Shown piece after piece: positions 28,633-35,880 of a stretch of 58,750 nt of DNA. Every line of letters starts with the position of its first letter. Position 1 is the stretch's first letter. The DNA lies in the NCBI RefSeq assembly GCF_000484695.1, contig NZ_AXVR01000031.1:1-58750 (forward strand), in the 5' to 3' direction. A model generated the notes under the pieces. That model was not told where the DNA came from. It saw only the letters and a program-made list of their open reading frames with translations, and ran no database searches. The stretch is from Salinispora cortesiana (lineage in GTDB: Bacteria > Actinomycetota > Actinomycetes > Mycobacteriales > Micromonosporaceae). Position numbers and translations under genes: made by a program.

Positions 28633-28671
28633 CCCGCCTGGCCGGGTTCGTGTTGACCCAGGCCAGGCGGG
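28633..28671. terminator. bidirectional terminator hairpin
   Basis: CCCGCCTGGCC (28633-28643) pairs with GGCCAGGCGGG (28661-28671), with GGGT/ACCC extending inward, between convergent genes. Confidence 0.8.
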
Positions 28672-28677
28672 GCGGCC

Positions 28678-28974
28678 TCAGGCGGGCTTCGCCGCGGTGA
28701 GGACGTCGAAGGACCACAGCTCCCACTTGTCGGCGTAGGTTACCGACTCGGGGGCGCGATGCGGGCGGGTGGCGTACCACGCCTTGTACGCCTCGATGTC
28801 ACGCCACTGGGTGACCACCAACCAGGTTGTGCGGTCGTCGGTGGGACGCAGTACCTGGAAGCCCTCGAACCCATCCGCATGTTCGATTTTGCCCGGGCGT
28901 GCCGAGAACCGTTCGACGAATTCGTCACCGTGACCTTCGGTGATGTCGATCGCATTAATTTTGACGATGCTCAT
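28678..28974 (-). CDS. antibiotic biosynthesis monooxygenase-family protein, MhuD-like
   Basis: 98 residues; AAAGGAG precedes the ATG. The ferredoxin-like dimeric ABM fold is clear: MSIVKINAIDITEGHGDEFV, FEGFQVLRP, TTWLVVTQWRDIEAYKAW. Asn7 and Trp66 coincide in number with the heme-contacting Asn7 and Trp66 of mycobacterial MhuD, and His72 is near MhuD His75. A heme-degrading or heme-binding role is therefore possible, but ABM proteins are diverse. It is the third gene of a regulator-cupin-ABM operon, starting 2 bases after the cupin stop. Confidence 0.85.
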   Translation of the reverse strand: MSIVKINAIDITEGHGDEFVERFSARPGKIEHADGFEGFQVLRPTDDRTTWLVVTQWRDIEAYKAWYATRPHRAPESVTYADKWELWSFDVLTAAKPA

Positions 28975-28976
28975 CG

Positions 28977-29354
28977 TTACTCCTTTGGGTCGGTCGCCGC
29001 GGGTGGCTCAGGACGGTTGGGGTCTTTGACGAACGTCAGGATGACGACAATGTCACTGACGGCTCGCAGGTCGTGTTTGCGATCTGGAATCACCAGGTAG
29101 TCGCCCGCGGAGCCGCGCCACGCCGTCTCGGCGGTAGTTACGATGGCCGTTCCCGACAACAGTTGCAGGGTGGCTTGCCCTGGATTTTCGTGCTCGCTCA
29201 ACGCCGACCCGGCGCGCAGCGCCAGCACTAACTGTTTCAGGCTGCGGTGCTCTGCGTTGATCGTGGCCGTGGCGCGCCCGGACGAAGCTTCCTGAGCGCG
29301 GGTCAAGAGTTCCTGTCCGAGTTCGTGCAGGCTTTTCATCGGCGCGGTGGGCAT
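28977..29354 (-). CDS. small cupin-fold protein
   Basis: 125 residues from ATG 29354, which overlaps the regulator stop codon (TGATG), so translation is coupled; an upstream in-frame GTG would lie inside the regulator. The single cupin barrel reads SLKQLVLALRAGSALSEHEN, ATLQLLSGTAIVTT, then GDYLVIPDRKHDLRAVSDIV. One metal-ligand His/Glu pair (SEHENP) and His near RKHDL are visible. Role unknown; it could detoxify or store a small ligand for the operon. Confidence 0.85.
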   Translation of the reverse strand: MPTAPMKSLHELGQELLTRAQEASSGRATATINAEHRSLKQLVLALRAGSALSEHENPGQATLQLLSGTAIVTTAETAWRGSAGDYLVIPDRKHDLRAVSDIVVILTFVKDPNRPEPPAATDPKE

Positions 29355-29995
29355 CAGTTTTCCCTTCGGGTGCGGCGGGTCAACGTGATCTGACACGAGT
29401 CAGGTCGCGGGAAAGGGGTGAGTTGGGCCGCCACCGACGTCCCGGCAGTGACGTGGGTGATCCCGTCCACCATGCCGTCGTGCAGGGAGCAGATGACGTC
29501 ACCGTAGTCAGTTATGAGGTCGAGGAAGGGGCAGTGCCACAAGGTGATGTCGGCGCGGTCCCCCGTGCGGGTGGCTGTCGGCGCGAACTCGTGGGCCTCG
29601 AAGCGGGATGTGAGCGCGGTTGTGGCACGGGTGAGTGGGGCGCCGTCGATGACCTCCGTCGGCTGCTCGGATGCCCACGCCCGTCCGGCGTCACGTGCGA
29701 GTGCGCGACCATTTGGCTGCTCACGCAATGTGCGCGCGAGGAGTCCCGCCAGCAAGCGATACCGGGTGGGTCCGGCGGTGTCCATGCCGGTCGTCGCGCG
29801 ATAGGTCATCGGTGGGCGGCCACGGCCGCGAGGAGCGGCGGGTACGCGTTCGGCGAGCTGCGCGCCGACCAACTCCTCCAGGTGCAGCCGGGTGGTTTCG
29901 ACTGGCCAGCCCACTTCGTCCGCGACCTGCTGGGCAGTCATGGCACCGGCTGCCCGGTGGAGAACCTGCCGTAGGGCTGTTCGCCGACTCGTCAC
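29354..29995 (-). CDS. winged-helix regulator with Cys-containing C-terminal motif
   Basis: 213 residues from GTG 29995; a longer frame to 30043 would cross the probable promoter. N-terminal HTH: RQVLHRAAGAMTAQQVADEV, then WPVETTRLHLEELVGAQLA and the wing (GRGRPPMTYRAT). The C-terminal segment LWHCPFLDLITDYGDVICSL followed by HDGMVDGI resembles the CPF...VC..H..G pattern of SufR-like and related regulators that bind Fe-S or metal. It probably represses its own operon (cupin, ABM). No ribosome-binding site; the transcript seems to start at the GTG. Confidence 0.85.
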   Translation of the reverse strand: MTSRRTALRQVLHRAAGAMTAQQVADEVGWPVETTRLHLEELVGAQLAERVPAAPRGRGRPPMTYRATTGMDTAGPTRYRLLAGLLARTLREQPNGRALARDAGRAWASEQPTEVIDGAPLTRATTALTSRFEAHEFAPTATRTGDRADITLWHCPFLDLITDYGDVICSLHDGMVDGITHVTAGTSVAAQLTPFPRPDSCQITLTRRTRREN

Positions 29996-30001
29996 GAGCC
30001 A

Positions 30002-30021
30002 AATATACACAAGACAACTTG
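30002..30021 (-). promoter_or_regulatory. regulator promoter with palindromic operator, leaderless start
   Basis: Minus-strand TATATT at 30007-30002 ends 6 bases before GTG 29995, so RNA would start at the start codon. The palindrome CAAG-ACAA-CTTG (30010-30021) lies just upstream of the -10 box, between the -10 and -35 positions, where bound repressor would block polymerase. The region is the AT-rich divergent gap to the APC permease gene. Confidence 0.5.
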
Positions 30022-30066
30022 CGTAAAATTCCGCGCTGTTCACCTCGGCCCTCTAGGGTCTGGTCC

Positions 30067-31353
30067 GTGGAGCGGTTGGTGCGGCGGTTGGGTGTGGCCG
30101 ATGCGGTGGTTGTCGGGCTGGGGGCGATGCTCGGCGCCGGCATCTTTGTGGTCTTCGCCCCGGCCGCCGCGGCGGCCGGCGGGACCGGCTTGCTGCTGGC
30201 ACTTACTCTGGCCGGTTTCGTAGCGTTTTGTAACGCGACCAGCTCGGCTCGGCTCGCCGCCCACTACCCCGAATCCGGCGGTACGTACGTCTACGGGCGG
30301 GAGCGGCTCGGGCCGTTCGCCGGTTTTCTGGCCGGCTGGGGCTTCGTGGTCGGCAAGACCGCAAGCTGCGCGGCGATGGCGCTGACGGTTGGGGCGTACC
30401 TCTGGCCGGGCCGGGCCCGACTCGTCGCCGTCATCGCGATCGCGGCCGTCACCGCCGTGAACCTGCGCGGTGTGGGGAAGACGGCGCTGGCCACGAAGGT
30501 CCTCGTCGGCGTGGTGCTGGGGGTCCTGTCCCTGGTCGTGGTGGTCGGCCTGACCGGCTTCGCCGCGGAGCGGATCGGCGATGTCGGCTCGGTCGGCGGC
30601 GGGGCGCTCAGCGATGCCGGCGGCGCCGGGGCACCCGGTGTGCTGACCGCTGCGGGGCTACTCTTCTTCGCCTTCGCCGGGTACGCCCGGATCGCCACTC
30701 TCGGCGAAGAGGTACGTGACCCGGGGCGAACGATCCCCCGAGCGGTGCCGCTGGCGCTGGGTATGGTGCTGGCGATCTACCTGGTGCTGGCGGTGATCAC
30801 GTTGGGGGTGCTCGGCCCGGACCGGCTGGCCGCGTCAGCCGCGCCCCTGGCCGACGTGGTGACCACCGTCGGGCTGCCCGGCCTCGCCTGGGTGGTCCGG
30901 GCCGGTGCGGCCGTGGCGGTGACCGGGGTGCTGCTCTCGCTGCTCGCTGGCGTGGGACGGACCCTGCTGGCGATGGCCCGCCGACGGGACGTGCCGGTCG
31001 GTCTGGCTGCTGTGCACCGGGTGCACCGGGTGCCGTACCGGGCCGAGCTGGCGGTGGCGGTGGTGGTGGCGGCCGTGGTCCTCGTCGGTGACGTGCGCGG
31101 GGCGATCGGCTTCTCCAGCTGCACTGTGCTGGTGTACTACGCGATCACCAACGCCGCGGCGCTCACCCTCGGCCGTGACCCGGGCCGTCGGCTGCCGGTG
31201 CGGCTGCTCGCCGTGCTGGGGCTGGCCGGCTGCGTCACGCTGGCGGTCAGCCTGCCGCCAACCAGCGTTGGGGCGGGGTTTGGTGTGCTCGCTCTCGGTG
31301 CTGGCTGGTACGCCCTGCGTCGGCGGTACCTCGAGCACGCCGGAGGCCGCTGA
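30067..31353 (+). CDS. APC-superfamily amino acid permease
   Basis: 428 residues from GTG 30067, where the first membrane segment begins soon after (LGVADAVVVGLGAMLGAGIF, the typical APC opening). About 12 hydrophobic segments. Also visible are YPESGGTYVYGRERLGPFAG and FFAFAGYARIATLGEEVRDP, the family helix-6 region and following loop. Substrate is probably an amino acid or polyamine. Frames upstream of 30067 overlap the divergent regulator and are not real. Confidence 0.9.
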   Translation: MERLVRRLGVADAVVVGLGAMLGAGIFVVFAPAAAAAGGTGLLLALTLAGFVAFCNATSSARLAAHYPESGGTYVYGRERLGPFAGFLAGWGFVVGKTASCAAMALTVGAYLWPGRARLVAVIAIAAVTAVNLRGVGKTALATKVLVGVVLGVLSLVVVVGLTGFAAERIGDVGSVGGGALSDAGGAGAPGVLTAAGLLFFAFAGYARIATLGEEVRDPGRTIPRAVPLALGMVLAIYLVLAVITLGVLGPDRLAASAAPLADVVTTVGLPGLAWVVRAGAAVAVTGVLLSLLAGVGRTLLAMARRRDVPVGLAAVHRVHRVPYRAELAVAVVVAAVVLVGDVRGAIGFSSCTVLVYYAITNAAALTLGRDPGRRLPVRLLAVLGLAGCVTLAVSLPPTSVGAGFGVLALGAGWYALRRRYLEHAGGR

Positions 31354-31436
31354 CCAGCTCTAGGTGGGTCACCGGCTGGCCCGACGGTCAGCTCTGGGCC
31401 AGCCCGCCCGGGGCGACGGTCAGCTCGGGGTGTGGC

Positions 31437-32606
31437 TCAGCCCCGCCGCGCGGCGTCGATCAGCTCGGTGACGGCGGCGGCAGCGGCGTCCGGCCGGCCG
31501 TGGCGGCGGGCGGCCTCTGCCAGGGCGTGCCGACGCTGCGCGTCGTCGAGCAACGTCAACAGTTCGGCGCGGAGTGCGGCGCCGGTGGCGTCGCCGCCGG
31601 TGAGCATCCGCGCCGCGCCGGCCTCGGCGAGGTGTCGGGCGGTCTGCCGCTGCTCGTCGCCGGAGGTCGGCACGAGTGGGATCAGGATTGCCGGTCGGCC
31701 CAACGCGGTCAGCTCGGCTACTGTGCCGGCGCCACTGCGCGCGACCACGATGTCGGCGGCAGCGAGCACGTCGGGCAGTTGCCCATGGATGTAGTCCACG
31801 ACGCGGTAGCGGGCCTGTAGGTGAGTTGGCAGCTGCGCGGCGATCTGTCGCATGTGGGCCAGGCTGTACTCCCCACACTGGTGTAGCACCTGGCAGCGCT
31901 GCAGGACATCGGGGAGGACCTCGGCGACCATCTGGTTCACCTGCACCGCGCCCTGCGCCCCGCCGGTGACGAAGACCAGTGGCAGGTGCGGCTCCAGCCC
32001 GTAGGCGGCGCGGCCGGCAACCGGGTCTCCGGCGAGCATGTCGGGGCGGACCGGGTTGCCGGTGACCACCGCGCGGGCCTGGGCCCGCTTCGACAGATTC
32101 GTCAACGAGGAGGTGTGGCTCAGCAGCACCCGGCTGGCGAAGAGGGCGAGAATCCGGTTGGCCAGGCCCAGGTTGAGGGTCTGCTCGTGCATGACCAGGG
32201 GCCGCCGGGCCAGCCAGGCAGCCAAACCGATCGGGACGGCGACGTAGCCGCCGGTGGAGAGGACCACGTGCGGCCGGACCCGTAGTACGGTCGCCATGGC
32301 CTGCAGCACGCCGATCGGAATCCGGAACGCGTCAGTGATATTGCGCCACAGCTCCTGACGATTGGGGGACCGCCGTAACTTTCCGGTGGTGATGGCGCGG
32401 AAGGGCAGGCCCTCCTGCCGGGCGATCTTCGCCTCCAGGCCCTGCTCGACCCCGACCCAGAGGATGTCGGGCGCGGCGCCGGTCTCGGCGAGGCGGTCGC
32501 GTAGCGTCCGGATGGTCGTCAGCGCCGGGTAGGTGTGTCCCCCGGTGCCGCCGCCGGTGACGATGATCCGCAAGCCGTGGAGCTGTTGGGCACTGTAGAC
32601 GGCCAC
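31437..32606 (-). CDS. MurG-like UDP-GlcNAc:lipid glycosyltransferase, stand-alone paralog
   Basis: 389 residues from GTG 32606, AGGGGAAC upstream. GT28 family. The N-terminal G-loop IIVTGGGTGGHTYPALTTIR, the second loop VVLSTGGYVAVPIGLAAWLA, FVTGGAQGAVQVNQMVAEVL, and the UDP-GlcNAc site SGAGTVAELTALGRPAILIP are all intact, so it is probably active. It is not surrounded by mur/fts genes, so it is a second MurG-like enzyme rather than the cell-division copy (expected elsewhere). It could modify cell-wall lipid II under special conditions or glycosylate another lipid. Confidence 0.88.
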   Translation of the reverse strand: MAVYSAQQLHGLRIIVTGGGTGGHTYPALTTIRTLRDRLAETGAAPDILWVGVEQGLEAKIARQEGLPFRAITTGKLRRSPNRQELWRNITDAFRIPIGVLQAMATVLRVRPHVVLSTGGYVAVPIGLAAWLARRPLVMHEQTLNLGLANRILALFASRVLLSHTSSLTNLSKRAQARAVVTGNPVRPDMLAGDPVAGRAAYGLEPHLPLVFVTGGAQGAVQVNQMVAEVLPDVLQRCQVLHQCGEYSLAHMRQIAAQLPTHLQARYRVVDYIHGQLPDVLAAADIVVARSGAGTVAELTALGRPAILIPLVPTSGDEQRQTARHLAEAGAARMLTGGDATGAALRAELLTLLDDAQRRHALAEAARRHGRPDAAAAAVTELIDAARRG

Positions 32607-32853
32607 GCGTTCCCCTGTGCAGGGTCCGTCCGGCTGGCAGCCTTGCCGGCGAGCCGGGATGGACTGAGCGAGCGTTCTGACGTTGTTCTAGATCGACTAT
32701 AGCGTCAGCGGACTCCGTCGCTTCGTCGCCCGCCGCCGCATCGGGCGGAGCCGCTCCGGCGGCGGTGTTCGACACCCGTCCATTCCGGTTCTGCGGCGGG
32801 CGACACCACCGCCGGAGAGGATTGCCGGGTACGGCGGCGGGTAGGTAGCCGGG
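32607..32853. promoter_or_regulatory. divergent promoter region
   Basis: 247 bases between the divergent MurG-like and MSMEG_6728-like genes. A short AT-rich patch at 32685-32703 (GTTCTAGATCGACTATAGCG) offers a TATAGT -10 on the minus strand for the MurG-like gene. No matching -35 or operator found. Confidence 0.35.
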
Positions 32854-33324
32854 GTGCAGACGTTCCTTCCGTACCCGGACTTCCTGGCCAGCGCTGCCGC
32901 GCTGGACCAGCGTCGGCTCGGCAAGCAGCGGGTGGAGGCGATCCAGGTGCTGCGGGGGCTGACCCGGCCGGGTTATGGCTGGCGGCACCATCCGGCGGTG
33001 AAGATGTGGGCCGGCTACGAGGAGGCCCTGACCCGGTACGGGCTGGACGTGTGCGCGGTCTGGTGCGAGCCGGGTCGAGCCGACACCTGCGCCGCGACGC
33101 TGGTCGCCGACCTCACCGCCGCCCGGGGCATGCGTACCGTCCGCACCCAGGCTGAGTTGGCTGACGTCGGTGAGCTACCGCCCTGGCTGGGCCGCGACGA
33201 CCTGCACCTGAGCCACCGCTCGTCGCTGCTGCGCAAGGACCCGGAGCACTATCGCCCACAGTTCGGCGACATCCCGATCGATCTGGAGTATGTCTGGCCC
33301 CGCTCTGATCGCGCCCCCGGTTAG
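32854..33324 (+). CDS. MSMEG_6728-family protein (pyrimidine-dimer glycosylase-like)
   Basis: 156 residues from GTG 32854. The N-terminus MQTFLPYPDFLASAAALDQR followed by RLGKQRVEAIQVLR and HHPAVKMWAGYEEAL is characteristic of a small actinobacterial family annotated as MSMEG_6728 or pyrimidine dimer DNA glycosylase-like. The C-terminus has HLSHRSSLLRKDPEHY. A DNA-repair role is suggested by family naming only; no experimental basis is visible. Confidence 0.8.
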   Translation: MQTFLPYPDFLASAAALDQRRLGKQRVEAIQVLRGLTRPGYGWRHHPAVKMWAGYEEALTRYGLDVCAVWCEPGRADTCAATLVADLTAARGMRTVRTQAELADVGELPPWLGRDDLHLSHRSSLLRKDPEHYRPQFGDIPIDLEYVWPRSDRAPG

Positions 33325-33472
33325 GAGTGCGCCCTGCCGCCCGGTTGGGAAGAGGGGCACGCCGCCGGCGGGGAAGAGCTACCGGATCGTGACCGGCATC
33401 ACCTGGAGGGGGCGGGGCGGCGGCTGCGTCGATATCGTCACCGCGGCGAAGTGGACCGGAGGGAGAGTTTCG

Positions 33473-34264
33473 GTGGCGGATGCGGAACTGCTTGTCGAGG
33501 TGGCCGGTCCGGTGGCGACCGTGGTGATCCACAACCCGGCCCGCCGAAACGCGATGACCTCGGCTATGTGGCGACGCCTGCCGGGGGTGCTCGATCGGCT
33601 GGAGGCCGACCCGGCGGTACGGGCCTTGGTACTCACCGGAGCCGACGGCACCTTCTGTGCCGGCGCGGACCTCGGTGACCTGGACGAGCTGCTGGACGCC
33701 GGTGATGCCAGTATCGCCGTCACGGCCGAGGAGCGGCTCGCCGCCTTCGCCAAGCCGACAGTCGCGGCGATTCGGGGCGCCTGCGTCGGCGGTGGTTGCC
33801 AACTCGCCGTCGCCTGTGACCTGCGGCTCGCCGCCGACGATGCGCGTTTCGGCGTACCTCCGGCCCGGCTCGGCCTGGTCTACCCGGCACCCACCACCCG
33901 CCGGCTGGCTCGGTTGGTCGGGCCGTCCACGGCGAAGGCCCTGCTCTTTACGGCGGAGCTGATCGACGCCGAGCGGGCGCTCCGGGTCGGTCTGGCGGAC
34001 GAGGTGCTGCCCGCCGCCGCGCTCTCCGCCCGGGTCGGTGCGGTTACCGCCGCGGTTACCGCGCGGTCTCGGCTCAGCGTCATGGCGGCCAAGGAAATCA
34101 TCGATGGGCGGGCGGACAACGACCGGATCGCCTGGTGGCACGGGCAGGTGCGGGCCAGCGGGGAGGCCCGGGAGGGCGTGGCAGCGGCCAACGAGCGCCG
34201 ACCGGCGCGCTTTCCGTGGTCCCCGCCCGAGGCGGGGCCCGCCGAAACGGGCAGCACCGGGTAG
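33473..34264 (+). CDS. enoyl-CoA hydratase/isomerase-family protein
   Basis: 263 residues from GTG 33473 with GGAGGGAG 8-15 bases upstream. Crotonase fold: HNPARRNAMTSAMWRRLPG, ALVLTGADGTFCAGADLGDL with the CoA oxyanion-hole pattern, and AIRGACVGGGCQLAVACDLR. A catalytic Glu pair is not obvious in the second half; TRRLARLVGPSTAKALLFTA is the matching region. It probably acts on an acyl-CoA. It stands alone among unrelated genes. Confidence 0.9.
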   Translation: MADAELLVEVAGPVATVVIHNPARRNAMTSAMWRRLPGVLDRLEADPAVRALVLTGADGTFCAGADLGDLDELLDAGDASIAVTAEERLAAFAKPTVAAIRGACVGGGCQLAVACDLRLAADDARFGVPPARLGLVYPAPTTRRLARLVGPSTAKALLFTAELIDAERALRVGLADEVLPAAALSARVGAVTAAVTARSRLSVMAAKEIIDGRADNDRIAWWHGQVRASGEAREGVAAANERRPARFPWSPPEAGPAETGSTG

Positions 34265-34288
34265 CGGTTGGGTCGCGCCCGCCCTCGA

Positions 34289-35815
34289 TCAGCGCGGTCG
34301 GGCGAGCAGGCCCCGGGGGCGGATCGAGTGGACCGGCTCGGTCGCACCGCCCTCTTCCCGCAGGATGTGGTTGGCCGCGAGGATGCCGGTGGCGGCGGAC
34401 CGCTCCATCAGCGCGCTGGGGAAGTCGGTGTGGATGCCGTCGCCGGCCAGGTAGAGCCGGTCGGCGTCGGTGCGGACGCCGGGCCGCCCCGCGTGGCTGC
34501 CAGGCGGGAACGCGGGCGCCCGGGCCTCCACCCGGGCCCGCAGCTCGCGGATCCGCAGCCGCCCCGCCTCCGGCCAGAGGGGCCTCAGCTCGGTCCACAT
34601 CCGTTCGGCCAACTCCTCGGCGGGTACGCCCGGTTCGCAGGCGTACGCGTGCAACTCCACCACCGCGCCGCCGTTGCGCTCCGCCCAGCGGCGGGACTCC
34701 TCCTCCAGCCGGTGGTAGAGCGTCACCGAGTCCAGGGTGGGCTGCCGGGAGACCCCGCTGAACACCGCCCGCCCGGGATCCACGTCCCCGGCGCACCAGT
34801 AGCGGGCCACCGCGTACGGGGGCCCGGGTCGGCCGAACGCGGGCATTCGCGTGACCAGGTCGGGAGCGGCTTCGGTGAGGATGGGGGAGGCCGCGACCAG
34901 CGCGGCGAGTGCCGGCGGGTCGACGGCGAGCACGACGTGCCGGGCCTCGTACGCGCCGGCGGTGCTCACCACCTGCCAGCTGGCGGCGTCGTGGTGCAGC
35001 CCGGTGACCGTGGCCTCGGTGACGACCCGGCCGCCGCGCTGCTCGATGTGCCGGGTGAGGGGCTGCCAGATCGACGTCGCGTAGTCCGCCGTGGGGCAGT
35101 CGAAGGCGAGCCCTTCCGGGTTGCCCAGCAGGTAGAAGTGGAACTGGGCGATCATTTCGGCGGCGGACATCTCCGCTTCGTGGTTGAAGAACGAGTGGGA
35201 GAAAACCTCGAAGAGCATCGCTCGGGCTCGGTCCGGCAGCCGGAGCGAGGTGAGCAGGGCGTCGGCGGTGGTGTCATCGAACTCGGCGTACGTCTGGATC
35301 GGGTCGTAGCGCAGCAGCGGCAGCGCGGCGTCCCGGTTCATCGCGCGCAGGTCCCGCAGGCGCAGGCTGGGGCTGCGGAGCAGGAGGGCGAGCAGGTTCG
35401 CTGGCGCCGCGGGCGGCAGCTTGCCGAACTCCTCGGTCGGCCAGCGCGCGGACAGGACCGGGTAGCGCGGGATCTGCCGGAGGAAGCCCAACGCCGGGTC
35501 GACCCGGCGGAGGATGTTCCGCCAGTTGTAGTACTGGCGGAAGAAGGCGTGGAACCCGTGTTCGTTGGTCCGAGTGCCGTCGGGCGAGGCCTCCGGCCAT
35601 GCGCCGAGCCTTCCGCCGACGGTGGGGGCGGCTTCCAAGACGGTGACCGGAACTCCCCGCTCGGCCAGCACCACCGCGGCGGACATACCGGCGATTCCGC
35701 CGCCGACCACCACGGTGGGCGCGGGGTGCGGCAGCCGTGAGGAACCGCCGCCGGCGGGGTCCACCACGTGTTCGCGTACGCCGAGCAGCCGACCCGCCAT
35801 TTGCGACAGCGCCAT
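34289..35815 (-). CDS. FAD-dependent carotenoid desaturase/CrtU-like oxidoreductase
   Basis: 508 residues from ATG 35815. FAD-binding TVVVGGGIAGMSAAVVLAER near residue 35, followed by VGGRLGAWPE. The stretch EHGFHAFFRQYYNWRNILRR and the later FEVFSHSFFNHEAEMSAAEM match CrtU-type isorenieratene synthases and related amine-oxidase-fold enzymes. The C-terminus has YLAGDGIHTDFPSALMERSA. No other carotenoid genes lie nearby, so the substrate is uncertain. The convergent end is next to the enoyl-CoA hydratase; the start is divergent from the RCK protein. Confidence 0.82.
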   Translation of the reverse strand: MALSQMAGRLLGVREHVVDPAGGGSSRLPHPAPTVVVGGGIAGMSAAVVLAERGVPVTVLEAAPTVGGRLGAWPEASPDGTRTNEHGFHAFFRQYYNWRNILRRVDPALGFLRQIPRYPVLSARWPTEEFGKLPPAAPANLLALLLRSPSLRLRDLRAMNRDAALPLLRYDPIQTYAEFDDTTADALLTSLRLPDRARAMLFEVFSHSFFNHEAEMSAAEMIAQFHFYLLGNPEGLAFDCPTADYATSIWQPLTRHIEQRGGRVVTEATVTGLHHDAASWQVVSTAGAYEARHVVLAVDPPALAALVAASPILTEAAPDLVTRMPAFGRPGPPYAVARYWCAGDVDPGRAVFSGVSRQPTLDSVTLYHRLEEESRRWAERNGGAVVELHAYACEPGVPAEELAERMWTELRPLWPEAGRLRIRELRARVEARAPAFPPGSHAGRPGVRTDADRLYLAGDGIHTDFPSALMERSAATGILAANHILREEGGATEPVHSIRPRGLLARPR

Positions 35816-35880
35816 CGCCCCAGTTTGCCGGAGTCGTGCTGGCGTTGAGAATGGACTCGCGGTACTGATCCGTCGCACTC

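Noticed and set aside
29671..30066. N-terminal extension of the APC permease
   Set aside because: It overlaps the divergent wHTH regulator and crosses its promoter; the permease fold starts at 30067.
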